From Pipra filicauda (Eukaryota > Chordata > Aves > Passeriformes > Pipridae): DNA of 64,000 nucleotides. The DNA lies in NCBI RefSeq assembly GCF_003945595.2, contig NW_024104344.1, forward strand, positions 1,252,715 through 1,316,714, read 5' to 3'. Below the pieces are notes generated by a model that had not been told where the DNA came from, did not search any database, and saw only the letters and a list, made by a program, of their open reading frames with translations. The translations under genes and the position numbers were made by a program. Shown one piece after another: positions 12,101 to 25,378 of this stretch (position 1 is the first letter of the stretch; every line of letters begins with the position of its first letter).

Positions 12101-15100
12101 CTCCATAACACTTTTAGGCACTACAGAGGGAACGTCTCTATAGATATGTAAATAGCTATCTGAACGTATTTGAAACCTAGCCTGCTCATTAAGCCAGCAA
12201 GCTCTCACATCTCCAAGTCTCTTTCTGAAAATGAGACTAGGCCCAAACCCACAAATGCATTTTCTCCTGAACTCAGTGGAAAACAAACCCATGGGTAACA
12301 TATGTGGTAAAGGATACTCAAGGTGCAATGGTTTCACTAGGAGAGCTGGGTGGAACTTTTGGCTGTGAAGTATCTCAATATCTTTTTGGGAAGAATGGAC
12401 CTCTAGACTTAATACACAACTGGTTCTGGGAACATTTTTAAATTATTCTAACAGTGGGGGGCACAAACATGAAGTTTTTCAGTTTTCTCAGTCTCATTTA
12501 GGTAAATATGCTTTACTGAAACAGGATTTAAGATCTACAGAACTCTGTGATCTTCAGACGGTCTACTAATATCACCTTGAACCTGCACTGGAAAACTTTT
12601 CAAATTAGGAGGGGAGGAATTTGACCTCACTTTTATGAGGTAACAGAAAGCCTGTCTGTTCTTTAAGACCTTAAAGCTCGACAACTTAATTTTCTCGTTG
12701 AGTTTATTCTCTTAAAGGAAATTAATTTCTGTGTGTGAAGAACACGGAAAAACACACTGGAAGAATTCAGGGATTAAATTAGTAGTGTAAAGACAACTCT
12801 TTTCTGCCACTGGAAAGTGCAGGATTTGAGAAAAAGGGTGAGAAGATGAAGGAAACAGCTGTATTTGTTTCATAAGGACTTTCCCACTAAATACCATAGG
12901 AGTTATGAGAATGAAACCATGCTACAAACAGGTCTTCAGCACATAAATCATTGTCTTATTCATTAAGGTCAGGAGAAAATAGACAGCATATTGCATGGCA
13001 AATATGTTATAAACTCCAACAAAATCACATTAGACGAATGCATTACAGAGAGGAAAGTGATTCAAGTTGTACATTATCAGGCAATACTGTGACAAAAAAT
13101 ACTATTGTACTTCTCATCCAGTCACATAATGTACTGCAACTGTCAATGCCCACAAATAATGCTGTAGTCTTTACAAAAATCCACCCCATACCTCCCTGAA
13201 TTTGCTCGTATCCATAATTAGTTGCATGTTAAGACAAGGCAGAGAGTTCTGCCATGCCTCTATGAAAATCTCAAAGTCACAGCTCCATACATTATTTAAA
13301 TAAATGAATGGGCTTAAGTACAACATGAAAATAACTCCATTTGGATACTCTTAATATAATAAATCATATGAGCTCTGGGTATTTTTTGGGAGTATGATGT
13401 CATCACAACCCTTCAAGAGAATTATTTTACTCTCATCTGTTATTCCATATATTAACAGAGAAACAGCTGTCATTCTGATGAATGTTCTCAAGACATTCAA
13501 AATAATGGCATGTGAAAGTACAGCCAACATACTTGGCATCAACTGAAACTCATTACTGGAGTTCAAAATCATGATCAACCTTTAATGAATTATGATCAAT
13601 TTCAAGTGACCATTTATAATCTCATATTTATTGGCACACTAAATCTTTGACAACAATTGGCATTAGGCCTGTTTTGTTATTCTGTCAACACAAACAGCAG
13701 ACTCTGATAGGCACTGATCCCCAACCAAAGGATTGTTCTAACTCTTCTTCTCTAAGAGTAGGAAAGGTACTGAAGTGAAAAATGCAAGTGTTAAAAACTT
13801 TACTTTGCTAATATTCAACATGTTCATAATATAAAATAATTCAAATTTTGGAGGCAATGGGATTGGTTTTCCCAGTAAAAGAGATAATTTCTATCCAGCA
13901 AATATTCTCTTGACTTTATTGAGGCATTCTCTTCTTAATTTGAATTTCTCTTCTGTCCTTCTTTTCATATTCATGTCTTTTTTATTCATGTCTAGAACAT
14001 CAAAATTCTCTTTGATTTTATAACCTTAGTCTGTTTAGTTTCACAACAGATAGGAGGATTCCATGACCTATGGCTGCTTTTGAGATAGTTAGGCTTTTAA
14101 TAAAGAGGCTTACCTCTTTACATAAATCTTTTTGAAATACACAGGTAAAGCAATTTGGCCTTGGAACAAATACTTGCAAACCAGTTCAGCATTTGTTTTC
14201 ATCCAGGTAGATTTCTATAGGAAATAATACTAGATGCAGGCTAGACAGACACCTCAGCAAAGATAAAATCCTTCAAAGGCGCTTACACAAGCTCTTGTTG
14301 ACATGGTAGTGATTTTTATTCGTATTACATGTATATAAGACAAAAATTTTTAACAAATAAGTTCAGACTTAATATATTTATTGGAAAAACCTAAGTGTGC
14401 CAAAGTCAGAGTGTAGTTAACTCGACTGCAGCAAGTCTCTCAAACTTGAAAATTGATGATGGCAGTGATTTCTATAGTACTATTTATGGTTATGAACAAT
14501 CTAAATCCAATCCAAATTCCAGTGTATTCACCCTGTGTATTCCCTCCTAAAAGAGTCTTTTTCTAATGCAATATCTGAAGCTTATGTTTAATTGGTCCTG
14601 GTGGAGCTAATCCAAAAGGAGTTTAATTTACATATTTCTTTAACAATATTGCCAACAAAACCACAACCTTCTTATAAGGAAGTCATTACAAAAACTTCAA
14701 ATATGCAAGAGAGCAGACTGATGCATACTGCAAAAAAACTGACTTATATGTATATTTATTTGCACAGCTCTAGAGTGTAGGAAACACCACTAAGAATGAA
14801 ACAGTTTAGCCAAAAAAACCCTACCTGAGTGGTCAGGAAAAGAGAGGAAAATCAGTGATAATTCCTCTGATTTCCTATTGCCAGTAGTATGCACTTTAAA
14901 AATATACTTGTTTATAAGAAAACTCATTGGTTTCTTCTTTCCTGAAATTTCTTTACTGCTATTTAAACTCATCTAAATGTTTGGAGTCCACAATACTTTT
15001 TGACAATGAGTTTCCACGAAACACTTAAGAAGAGTAGGAAAAAATACTTCATTTTTAACCTGTTTCTTCATCAGTTCATGTGACATCCCCTTCTTTCTGC

Positions 15101-17196
15101 ATTGTGAGGACAGTGATTAATGCTTAACTTCTCTTCATCTTCCTTACGCTATTTGTAATTTTATAGCACTTTCATCTTCTTTTCCCTCAGTTGTTCTTTT
15201 CCAGGCAGACCTCTACAGGTGCGTTTGATATTGCAAAATCAGAGAGTATCTCCTTTAGCTCGAATGGTTTTGTTTGGACACAATACAACAGCATGGAATC
15301 AGATCTCTATGTGCAGGTTAGCAACAGAGGAGAGAATTTCATACTACTGGGTTTGTGTCCTGTGAACTGTCAAAGATCAGCTGCAGCTCTGTTATGTACT
15401 CTCGGATTTGCTATTGTATAACTATTACTGCCATCTACTGCACTGTGAAGTTCTTTCTCATTAACGGCATGCATCACTGTGTCAACCTGAGGAGGCTGCC
15501 ATAGATTCGTTAAAATATCCATTATGGATTATTACGTGGAAAAGCATGTGGGCCATAATGTTTTATTCAGCAAAATTATCTCACTGGTACCTGGGGTTTG
15601 AACGAGGTGCTTAAGGAGGAAGATTTGTTTGCTGACAAATATCTTCCCTTTTTTGTGTGTATTAAATTAATGGGAACCATATGGTAAAGTACAGAAAAAA
15701 AACTGTGTTAATATCCCTTGCTAACTACAACCACCTGTTATAATGGCCAGACTAATAGCAGGCCTGTTGGTGGTTGTTATTAACATATTCAGAGCCATTC
15801 TCAGCTTTTTTTGGCAGTCATAGAGAATTGTATGTCATTCTCAAAACTGAAAATCCTGTGGCTAGTTGTTTTGCAGATCCTCAAGGGCAATATGAGGCAG
15901 CCATAGATAACCTTTCTACTTAAAAATCTGCTTGATTTAGTTTTTAATCACCTTATTATAAGTCATTTTTGTATGTTTATACTACAGTCAGCTTTGGAGG
16001 CTCACACTCACTAATTCTCGAGTTTTGACATGAATGTGGTACTGCCATTGTATTTCACCACCGTCTCTTTCTCTGTGCCCCATTCTCTTTGATCGTCCCT
16101 TAGCAAATTTGATTCTCTAATTTCAGTTGCTTGTCAACATGCCAAAAAGCAGCACAAGTGGATTGACTGGTAAATTAATAATTGGAACCTATTGAAAATG
16201 TGAACTCATCCTTTATAATCACATCTGTTCCATCAGTCTTGTTCTTGTGATAAATAGGCTGCAAAATAATTATGTATAATGGGTTTCATGTACTAGTTAA
16301 CCATTATTATTAATGTAAGCAACACCTTCTGCCCTGTGTATTTGAAGCAGTAGTTGTGCTTCCCCATCAGATTTAAAAGTCACAGGAGTGAATCTGTGAA
16401 TAAAAAGGGTAAAACCAGTTATAACTCCTTTTTATCTGCTTGGTTGCCTCTGCTCCTTAAAGGTCCACCAAACTGTATTTTGCAAGAAAAGCAACAAGTT
16501 AAGAATTGTTAAAACTATCAGGATCAAGAGTATGGTTAGGATTACAGCCTTACCAGTCATTCAATTACTGCTCAGACATTCCACCCGGTGAACAGCAGCA
16601 GTCAGTGACAGTATTGAGAAAGAAACATTTTAGTCACTGTACAGGATGCAGCTGAAGAGTTGGGGAAGAGATCAAAAAACATCCTGAGTGTCTTGAAGAG
16701 AAGATGTTATCTCTGTAGCTTGCATGATAAAATGCATTCTTAGGACTCAAGCCAGGAAAAGACGCCCTTTCATGAGTAATAAAAAGACATTGAAACATTC
16801 ATACCCTTAAGAATTTGCCACTGGACTTCTGGCGATGAAGCACATGGCACTGTTGAACTGATCAAGTGTGACTGGATAAGTTCTTATGCGTCCTTCCTTA
16901 TGCAAGATCTTCAGAATCCTTATCTTCAGGACCAGATTCCCAAACATTTAGTGATTGGTATCGACGTTAGCCCATTAGCTTTTTAACAATTTGTTTCAAG
17001 ATACTGTTCTCACGGATCATTTAACTTGCTGAAGAATGACAATTTTCCAGAAGATTTTAGGGAAAAGACCATTCTTCCTATCAGTTTACATCAGAGTATA
17101 GGCCTGCATCTAATGATCTTTCATTTAGGATATGGTGCCACTTGAACAATTGTAATTGTCATGTATAATAACTATTGATCACAAATATTTCTTAAA
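9183..17196. other. Unique AT-rich DNA, one weak candidate exon
   Basis: No repeats of recognisable family are seen. The only item worth naming is the frame at 15191-15421, discussed as a candidate exon in the findings. All other frames here are short and lack known domains. Confidence 0.35.
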
Positions 17197-17220
17197 CTTG
17201 TTTTGTTTTGTTTTGTTTTG
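17197..17220 (+). repeat. (TTTTG)n microsatellite
   Basis: About five tandem TTTTG units lie in otherwise unremarkable sequence. Confidence 0.85.
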
Positions 17221-20200
17221 TCTTTTAATGCTGGCATAGCAGAGAAGCATGAGCTAGAAGAGTGGGGAAGGCAATTCCACATAGGTGTCCAGTAGCCTTA
17301 TGTGAATTGGCCAGCTCAGGTTTGGAAGCCCCATATCTTCATTCAGATCAAACTTCACCTCAGAAGGTAAACACAGGGAAGGAAGAGAGTTTCTAGTGGC
17401 AGTCTCAGCTTCCTGAACTATTTATCCATTTTACATCAGCTGTAAGAAACTGCAGAAAGGGACAAAGACAGGAATCCAGGTTTCCTATCTCCAGTTGTCT
17501 CTTTTCACCTTGCAACTTGAGTTGCTGTTTCAGAACTGCTGGCTGGAGGGATCAAATTTTCGGTGAGACCCATACTGAGAGAGTTACAGGTAGGTATTTA
17601 ACTGTGTTAGAGATAAATTTGTTCAAATTTTCATCATTAATTATTGTCTGCCTTTGTTGTTGTTTCTTCAGCATATTGGAGACTGTAGATAACTTTTCTT
17701 GGCATGTAATTCTTGTCTTTTAATGTACAGAGGTGTTAAATGCTTAACTCAAGCATATAAATTCCACTCAGTAATGAATCTCCCTGGTCTATGACCCCTT
17801 TTTTGAGCTGTCCCTCTGTAGGTACAAGTACTATTTTCTTACCTTAGAGAGTTATTATAAGTACATTCAGGGTTGTGATTTGCTCGGATAATAGAACCTA
17901 CACAATATAACATGTCTCTAGAGGAGAACTGGATGAAATAATTTCTCATTTTTTATTTTGTTATAAAAATAAATGAACATGTCTTTGGTGATGCCGAAAT
18001 ACTTTCTGAATCAATTTAAAGCCATTTAAACATTTGTATTACGGAAAATGCAATGTAGAAAAAGTCAAACTTCAGTTTGACATTTCCAATTTGAATGTCT
18101 AATTTACTATTAGGTTGACAAGTAGTCTTTTGTCTTCCAAAATTTAAGTTCTGTTTGAACCAAAACAAAGGGTAACAAATAATCTTCTTCATCTGAAATA
18201 AGGTTGTTTTTTGTTTTTTCCCAGTTTCTCAAATTTCCATATTTTCCAAGAAGGATAATTATTTCAGGTTACTGCAAAAAACATTTGAATTTGATTTTTT
18301 TTTTTAACTGCTAGGGGACTAAAATATATTGAATTGTATTGTGAATCCCATTCAGTGGCTGATATTGTCTGACAGTTGTGCTGTGCAGCTTGCTGACCTT
18401 CTAAAGGTCTCTTATTTCCTCTGTTTTCAGGTCTGTGAATTTGTTACAATGGCATATAACTGCTAAGGACAGATAATTAAGAAATGAGGAGTAAAGTGTT
18501 CCCCCTCTTCATAAGAGTTAGTAGTATTATATTCCTGCTCCAAGCCAAATTCCCTAAGGAGCACTCTATTTAAGAGAATTATAAGATAAATTATTTATAA
18601 GTGTAACTGACTTCCTAAGGTAGTTTATCAACAGTTACCAAAATACAAATATGGTAGTGATACTACAACTTTTTCTTCAATGATATTGTATATAGTTTTC
18701 ATTGTTGTTATAAATTCAGCTCTGTTTCTTTTTTATGTGTAAACAGAGCATTTTATCATATAATATTTTCTTCAGATATTACAATATTTTTACATGGGTT
18801 AGTTTTAAATTTCCACCTTCATTTTATCATCAACCTTGTGTATGCAGGCAGAGACTATTATTACTACTTTCAATTTCTTTGCTATTTGCTTAATAGCAGG
18901 TTTCAGTTGATGTGACCTTTTGCTTGATAAAAGAAAATACAGCCAATGGATTGCTATCGTCAATAGGATACAATTAACCAGGCAACGATTTAATGAAAGA
19001 ATAATGTCAGAAGAACTGTGTTGGAAAAGCTATTTTAAGACTTGGAGACAATTTTATGCAAAAAGCATATGCAGAAAGTGGTGATTTCATTAGCATAGTG
19101 CTTAGGAGTTGACAGCAACCTTGATTTTCTTCTCTTTTCTCTAATTTTATGCTTAAGTGATCATTGAGCTAAGTGATGTGGAAAAGAGAAGTACCTCTCC
19201 TTTGTCTTTAAAAGATGAAGCAAAACATTTAAAGAGTAAAAGGAGGTTTCAGTTATCTGCTTTCCCAGATTACTGTAGTTGCCAAATAATGAAAGCTGTG
19301 ACCTCCAATAAATGCAGCATGACCTTTGGCTTGCTAGCTAAGTAGTACCTGATCCAAAAAGTTCTAAGCAGGTAAAGAAAAGATGCCCTGAGCGTTGATT
19401 TTAAGGGCATTATTTTGTAAACTTCATGACCTTTCTTTTGAATGAAACAGCTCAGAGAAAGTAACTAATGGTGTCTTGACACCAAGGAAAACAGACTTCA
19501 TTATTGAAATATTTTGTGCTGAAACACTATGTATAAATACTACATATAAAGCTCTCATGTTCAATTTTAATTCCTTTACTATCTTATCTTTGATATTACT
19601 TTGTCATTCATATTGAAAACATCTCTCTCCTCATATGCATCTAGAAAGACTTAATGTCTCATCCCACAAAAATAAAATACAGCTGGACCAACGACTTATT
19701 AAACATTATTCATTCATAACCTTGTCTTAAATCAACTGTGCACTTATTAAACTCTTCTTCAGACATATTTCCTGTTACTTTTATATTGTATATATATTAT
19801 GGCCAGACAACAATACTTAGTTTAGCCTTTTGTTGTAATAAGAATTGCAAGCAAGCATAACAATCCAAAAGCTCTCATAAAGAGGTTGAATGATAAAAAC
19901 ATAGCAGAGATACAAAAAGATGAAATTAAAAACCTCTGTGTCCTGAAGAAGAATCAGTTATGCTAAATGTAGTTTGTGCTGGCACAGGGGTTGTGTCAAT
20001 CTAAAAGGGACATGTTACCTCTCCTGTAAAGCACAATGGAGGCATGGAGAAGAGAATGTAGATTAAGCGACTAATTTCAATAATAATGGCAAAAGCCAGG
20101 CCACAGAAAATAACACTCCAACTAAGTGTTAATAAGATCATATTTTTAAATAAGAGTAATGTCAGGAAATTTAATAGGAATTATTGTGCTAGAAGAGGAC

Positions 20201-21904
20201 ACTGTTAGTCAACTATGCTTCTTCCCCTCTGAAGGTATCAGGTCCATTCTGGGCATTCAGAGTATGGTGGGTTTGAAATGCCAATTTCAGACTTCCTAAT
20301 CTATACAAAAACATATGGAAAATAAATAAGGGCAAAAAAAATGAGCAAACCATGTCCAGACAACCACCTTATGTGCATTATTTTGCCCCTCCTATTCCAA
20401 GATAATTGCTTTGGTTGAAGTAGAATTAAAAGCTATGTTAGGATTTGAGTGAAGATACCTTAGCAGGTTATGTGTAATATATTGAGGTTAAAGCTCAGGA
20501 AAAGTTCTTGCAATGAAATTTGTGTTCATGTAGAGAGCAAGACAGCATCCTACAGAGGCATATAGAATTTGCATTATCTTTCTTCTTTAAAAATATATCA
20601 AAATATTCCTTGCAAAACTTACTTTCCCTGTCCACACGTTATGTCTTGAGGAGCGGTCCTCTTCAAGTTACTTTGGTGTGATCATGCTATCACTTCTATG
20701 AATGCGTAGCATTGTTTTCCAACAACTGAAAAATTCTAGTGTAGTATCAAAAATCATTGAGACTGTATAAGCTTTTTTTGGGAAAATGATTTTGTATTAT
20801 GTTTTGACAAATCTTTTACTGTGTTCTTTTTTTGTTTGTTTTTTTTTTAGTTTTCTCCTGCTAGTCCTACTTCTGTCTTAACTTCATAGGCTACTTGTTT
20901 CTACTACAGGACTCATGATCTTACATAATTGCTGAAGAGTCATCTAGAGTCTAGTTTGCTATCCTAGTTTAATTTTTTTTTTCTAATTTTTTGGGGGTTT
21001 TTTTTGTTCTCTTTTCTGCTCTATATTTTTTGTTCTCTTTTAGCTCTATATGAACTAAGAACTATTGATATGTTGTTGATAATTCAGGCCTGAGAAATAT
21101 CTACAATTCTGCTTTCCAGATAAAACTGCAGATGAAAGAATCAGATAAATTATTAAAACAGACAGGCAATGTCTTCTGGTTTACACTCAATTTATTTTTT
21201 TCTTACCAACCGTGTTTCCATGATAGATTAATACGATTCAGCTGGAGTTTTATATTGGACAAGACATGAAGTATCATTCTTACAGGAACACAAATTTTGG
21301 CTTTACATCAATGTTTACAACATATCAATAACCAGCACAACTGGCACAGACCAAGGAGTCATTAAAAGTAAGTATTCAGCACATTACTAAGGAAAGAAGG
21401 ATAACACAGTAACCTATTATTCTTTTATATTGCCTTTACACTGTTATGACTCAGTGTGAGGTGAGTAATTCTTTATTTATACCTAAAAAAGAAGAAATAT
21501 ATTTACAGTGCAGGGTAAACTTTTACTTCCCAAATGTAGGGATGTAATTCAAGATGACTAAGTTAAGAAACTAATTTCTATGGGCACCTGTATAATCAGC
21601 TATGAGAGAGAAAGGCTGCAATAGTGGGTGATTGAGAGCAGGACATTAAACAGGAGTCTCAGGAATGCACCATTTTATTTCCATTTTTCTGTTCTAACTA
21701 ATATATATATGAAGTGACTCCATTTTAATGATGCTGCTCCTTTCTCTTTCTTTCCAGTATTGGAACTTAAATGTGATAACATTCCTTTCTATTTGTTTGT
21801 AGTCCAGCAGGAAAAACAGATAGGCTAATCCTACATAAATTTTTATCACATTAAGAGCCAGGGGCTTCCTATTAAAGCTGTATGTTCTGTACCCCTACTT
21901 GATC
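17221..21904. other. Unique AT-rich DNA, no gene seen
   Basis: The only structures noted are T-rich stretches near 20826-20850 and 20972-21040. The second contains a 26-base-period duplication around TGTTCTCTTTT (copies near 21004 and 21030). Confidence 0.35.
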
Positions 21905-21938
21905 TGGAAGAACAGCTTGTTTGGAAGAACAGCTTGTT
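21905..21938 (+). repeat. Perfect 17-bp tandem duplication
   Basis: TGGAAGAACAGCTTGTT occurs twice head to tail, at 21905-21921 and 21922-21938. Confidence 0.9.
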
Positions 21939-22344
21939 ACTGAAGTGCAAAAAATGTAAATTCCAAATTAAAAAAAAAAAAGAGAAAGCAAGGGGACATG
22001 TAATTATCAAATTTGCTTCTGGTTAAAATGAGCTTCCAATTTCCTTTTTTTTTTCATCCTCTGGAAAACCTGCAGAAATGAGATAACCCTTAATCCAAAG
22101 CTCATTCTCTTTATTTACTCCCACTGTACCTTTCTTGTCTTGAATTTCCCTATTTTACCAAGTATTGAATATAAAACATGTGAAAGGCTTCAACCTCAGC
22201 TCTTTCAGATAGGAGGTGGTTATGACTTTAACAGCTGTGGCATGAGAGCACAGTGTGCCAGGGAAAAGCAAGCGATGGCTTATGCCACCTTCAGTAGTGT
22301 GTATAAGGAAACACAGTCTACTCATAGGTTCATAGTTTAATGTC

Positions 22345-23677
22345 GATTGGAAAAGGTTATGGAGCAGATCATCCTAAGTGCAATCACACAACACCTACAG
22401 GATGGACAAGGGATCAGACCCAGCCAGCACGGGTTTAGAAGGGGCAGGTCCTGTCTGACCAACCTGATCTCCTTTTATGATCGAGTGATCCGCCTGGTGG
22501 ATGAGGGGAAGGCTGTGGATGTGATCTACCTGGACGTCAGCAAAGCCTTTGACACCATCTCCCACAGCACACCCCTGAAAAAGCTGGCAGCCCATGGCTT
22601 GGACAGGGGCACTCTCTGCTGGGTTAAGAACTGGCTGGAGGGCCGGGCCCAGAGAGTGGTGGTGAACGGGGCTGCATCCAGCTGGTGGCCGGTCACTAGT
22701 GGTGTCCCCCAGGGATCAGTGTTGGGCCCAGTTCTATTTAATATCTTTATTGATGATTTAGATGAGGGGAGTGAGTCCACCATCAGCAAATTTGCAGATG
22801 ACACTAAGTTAGGGGGGAGTGTGGATCAGTGTGGAAAGCAAGAGGGCTCTGCAGAGGAACCTGGGTAGGCTGGAGAGTTGGGCTGATTCCAACGGGATGA
22901 GGTTCAACAAGGCCAAGTGCCAGGTCCTACACTTTGGCCACAACAACCCCCTGCAGCGCTACAGGCTGGGGACAGAGTGGCTGGAGAGCAGCCAGGCACA
23001 AAGGGACCTGGGAGTTTGGATTGACAGGAAGCTGAACACGAGCCAGCAGTGTGCCCAGGTGGCCAAGAAGGCCAATGGATCCTGGCCTGGATCAGGAACA
23101 GTGTGGCCAGCAGGAGCAGGGAAGTGATTCTTCCCCTGTACTTGGCACTGGTGAGGCCACACCTGGAGTACTGTGTCCAGTTCTGGACCCCTCAGTTCAG
23201 GAAGGATATTGAGGTGCTGGAGCAGGTCCAGAGAAGAGCAATGAGGCTGGTGAAGGGACTGGAGCACAAGTCCTATGAGGAGAGGCTGAGGGAGCTGGGA
23301 CTGTTCAGCCTGGAGAAGAGGAGGCTCAGGGGAGACCTCATCACTCTCTACAACTTCCTGAAAGGACATTGTAGCCAGGTGGGGGTTGGTCTCTTCTCCC
23401 AGGCAACTATCAGTAAGACAAGAGGGCATGGTCTTAAGCTGTGCCAGGGGAGGTTTAGGTTGGATATTAGGAAGAAATTTTTTACAGAGAGGGTAATCAG
23501 GCATCGGAATGGGCTACCCAGGGAGGTGGTGGATTCACTGTCCCTGGAGGTTTTAAGATAAGACTGGATATGGCACTTAGTGCCATGGTCTAGCAACCAG
23601 AGCGGAAGTGGATCAAGGGTTGGACTTGATGATCTCAGAGGTCCCTTCCAACCCAGCTGATTCTATGATTCTATGAT
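22345..23677 (+). mobile_element. CR1 LINE, 5'-truncated, plus strand
   Basis: This is a CR1-family non-LTR retrotransposon. The left edge is a typical 5' truncation inside the reverse transcriptase region, near 22345. The right edge ends with the CR1 3' signature: the GGTTGGACTTGATGATCTC...CCTTCCAACCC block, then two ATTCTATG octamers at 23660-23677. CR1 integrates by target-primed reverse transcription without a poly(A) tail and usually gives no clear target duplication; none is seen. About 1.33 kb remains of an element usually several kb long. The body keeps high similarity to CR1 protein over most of its length with few frameshifts, so it is among the younger CR1 copies in the window. It is dead: truncated and frameshifted. 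Confidence 0.95.
22347..23561 (+). pseudogene. CR1 ORF2 reverse transcriptase fragment, frameshifted
   Basis: In life this enzyme nicks target DNA and copies CR1 RNA at the nick. Frame one (22347-22868) carries fingers/palm motifs: [10 protein letters not shown], then motif [10 protein letters not shown] with its catalytic Asp, motif [12 protein letters not shown] and motif C FADD with the catalytic Asp pair. A frameshift near 22815-22860 moves the homology to the frame read at 22819-23127 ([26 protein letters not shown]). A second shift, a one-base loss near 23077, returns it to the first frame (23049-23561: [55 protein letters not shown]), which stops at 23561. The N-terminal endonuclease is absent. 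The catalytic residues survive, but the truncation and two shifts make it a pseudogene. Minus-strand frames across it are shadows. Confidence 0.93.
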
Positions 23678-23727
23678 CTGCCTTTCACAAACCCACGCTG
23701 GCTTGGTCTGATCCACTGCTTGTCATG
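23675..23727 (-). mobile_element. Short CR1 reverse transcriptase remnant, minus strand
   Basis: Directly after the octamers of the plus-strand CR1, the minus strand reads GGATCAGACCAAGCCAGCG and onward. It matches the start of the plus-strand element at 22411-22451 (encoding QHGF) with only a few differences over about 40 bases. It is a scrap of a second CR1 in the opposite orientation. Confidence 0.75.
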
Positions 23728-25308
23728 TTCATGTCATACACCTTTAATATCGTAAAATAATTTATACATTTTTACTGATGTTTGTCTTGCTATGTCCTTT
23801 GTCTGAATATAGTTAATAAAATGCAAACATGCAAATTCTTATTTGAATTACATACTACATTCAAGTTTGGCAAAGTAATAGCAGTTGTCCAGTAGGAAGA
23901 GCAAACTGCCATTTTTTTTTCAGTGTTTTGAAAGATTTCTGCACTTGTTATTACAAACAGTATCTTGTTACAAATCCATATTAATTTTTCTCAAAATAGT
24001 ATGTAGGTGCAAGACTCATGCTGTTCATTTAGCATTTACTGTTTAATCTGCATGGACATGGAAATATAGAAGAGTCCTTGCAAAATGAAATGAATAGCAT
24101 GATTTTAAGGCTAATAATCAGATTGTCCAAAAGTATTCATTGGAAAAAAGTCAGAAGCTTATCATTCACTTTGACTTCAGTACTGCAAAACTTAATTTAT
24201 GATACATTTCAAGTAAAAGCACTTTACTTTTCTGAAGAAATTGCTTTTTCAAATACCTGAAAGAAATAACAAAACTGAAAGCTTAAATTTGATGCAGATG
24301 AATTTATGTATCCTATCTTCAATAGTTCATCTCATATACTTTATTTCTATCCTCCCAAAAGGTCCATTTTACCCTTATAATGCAATACATATGTTATCTC
24401 TAAGGTATTTTGAAATTAATTTTTAGTTGTAGTTAACAAATGGCTCCTTATGAAATTTGTATTTATGTTTGTATTACAGACAGCTCACACTGAATACTGT
24501 GCAATTCTCAGCACATATTTGAGGAATGAAGAAGGATGATCAGTGAACAAATCAAGAGTATTTTTCCAAGAATTGTGTTTTTTCTTTGACATAATTAAGG
24601 AGTAAGGTTCGTGTATTTTTTTTTTTAATTGTTATTTTAAAAGGCCAGGTTTCTATATTGCTTTACTATTGTTTCTTACATACCTGTTAGGATGTATACC
24701 TCTTCTTATGAAATTCACCCTCATTTAGGGTGTTTATCAGGGAGAACTGTTTTGGAAACAAGAAGAAAATTCATTGTTTAGCTACTAAGATGCCAGTAAA
24801 AGTTATTCAGAAATTTGATTATATGAAAGATACAGTTTGCAACTCTGGAGTTTCTTAAAATATTAAATCTCACTGCAGATAAAAAGAGCACAAAAATTCC
24901 TTTAAAATCTCATGACTGCATTATGTCACTTGTATGTATTGCTAGAAATGGTGTCAAGGATAATTTTCTATCTATCTGCAACAATTAGGTGTAAAATGTA
25001 ACTTCTCCTAATGAATATATATGATTATATTACAATTATATTTTTGTGGTTCAATTATAGCTAGCATAATTGTAACATTAAACCTGCATTTCCAAGGGAT
25101 AGTCTATGACTAGAGGTACTAGCAAGTAATGGTTCTTGAGTACTGTAAATATTTTTCCCCCATACCTCCATTCAGTGAAACACTTTTTGAGATATTTTCC
25201 AGGAATTCTCTATTTTGAAGTTCAGACCAGAGCTGTTACAAACTCAGTGAAGCAAATAGATATTCATATGGACAAAACTCCAGATTTAAATCTCTGGCTG
25301 TCATTTGG
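23728..25308. other. AT-rich unique DNA, no feature seen
   Basis: No repeat family or gene is recognised. The frames at 24078-24426 are low-information AT-rich sequence. Confidence 0.4.
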
Positions 25309-25378
25309 GGGAAAAAAGAAAGAGGGAAAAAGAAAAAAGGAAAAAGAAAAAAGAAAAGAAACAAAAAGCTCAAAGTAG
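25309..25378 (+). repeat. Purine-rich (GAAA/GGAAAAA) tract
   Basis: The plus strand is almost all A and G, with imperfect AAAAAGAAAAAAGG-like units. It produces the Lys-rich C-terminus of the frame at 25136-25378, which is not a gene. Confidence 0.8.

Noticed and set aside
22395..23596. Minus-strand open frames up to 181 codons across the CR1
   Set aside because: They are shadows of the plus-strand reverse transcriptase; no independent homology.
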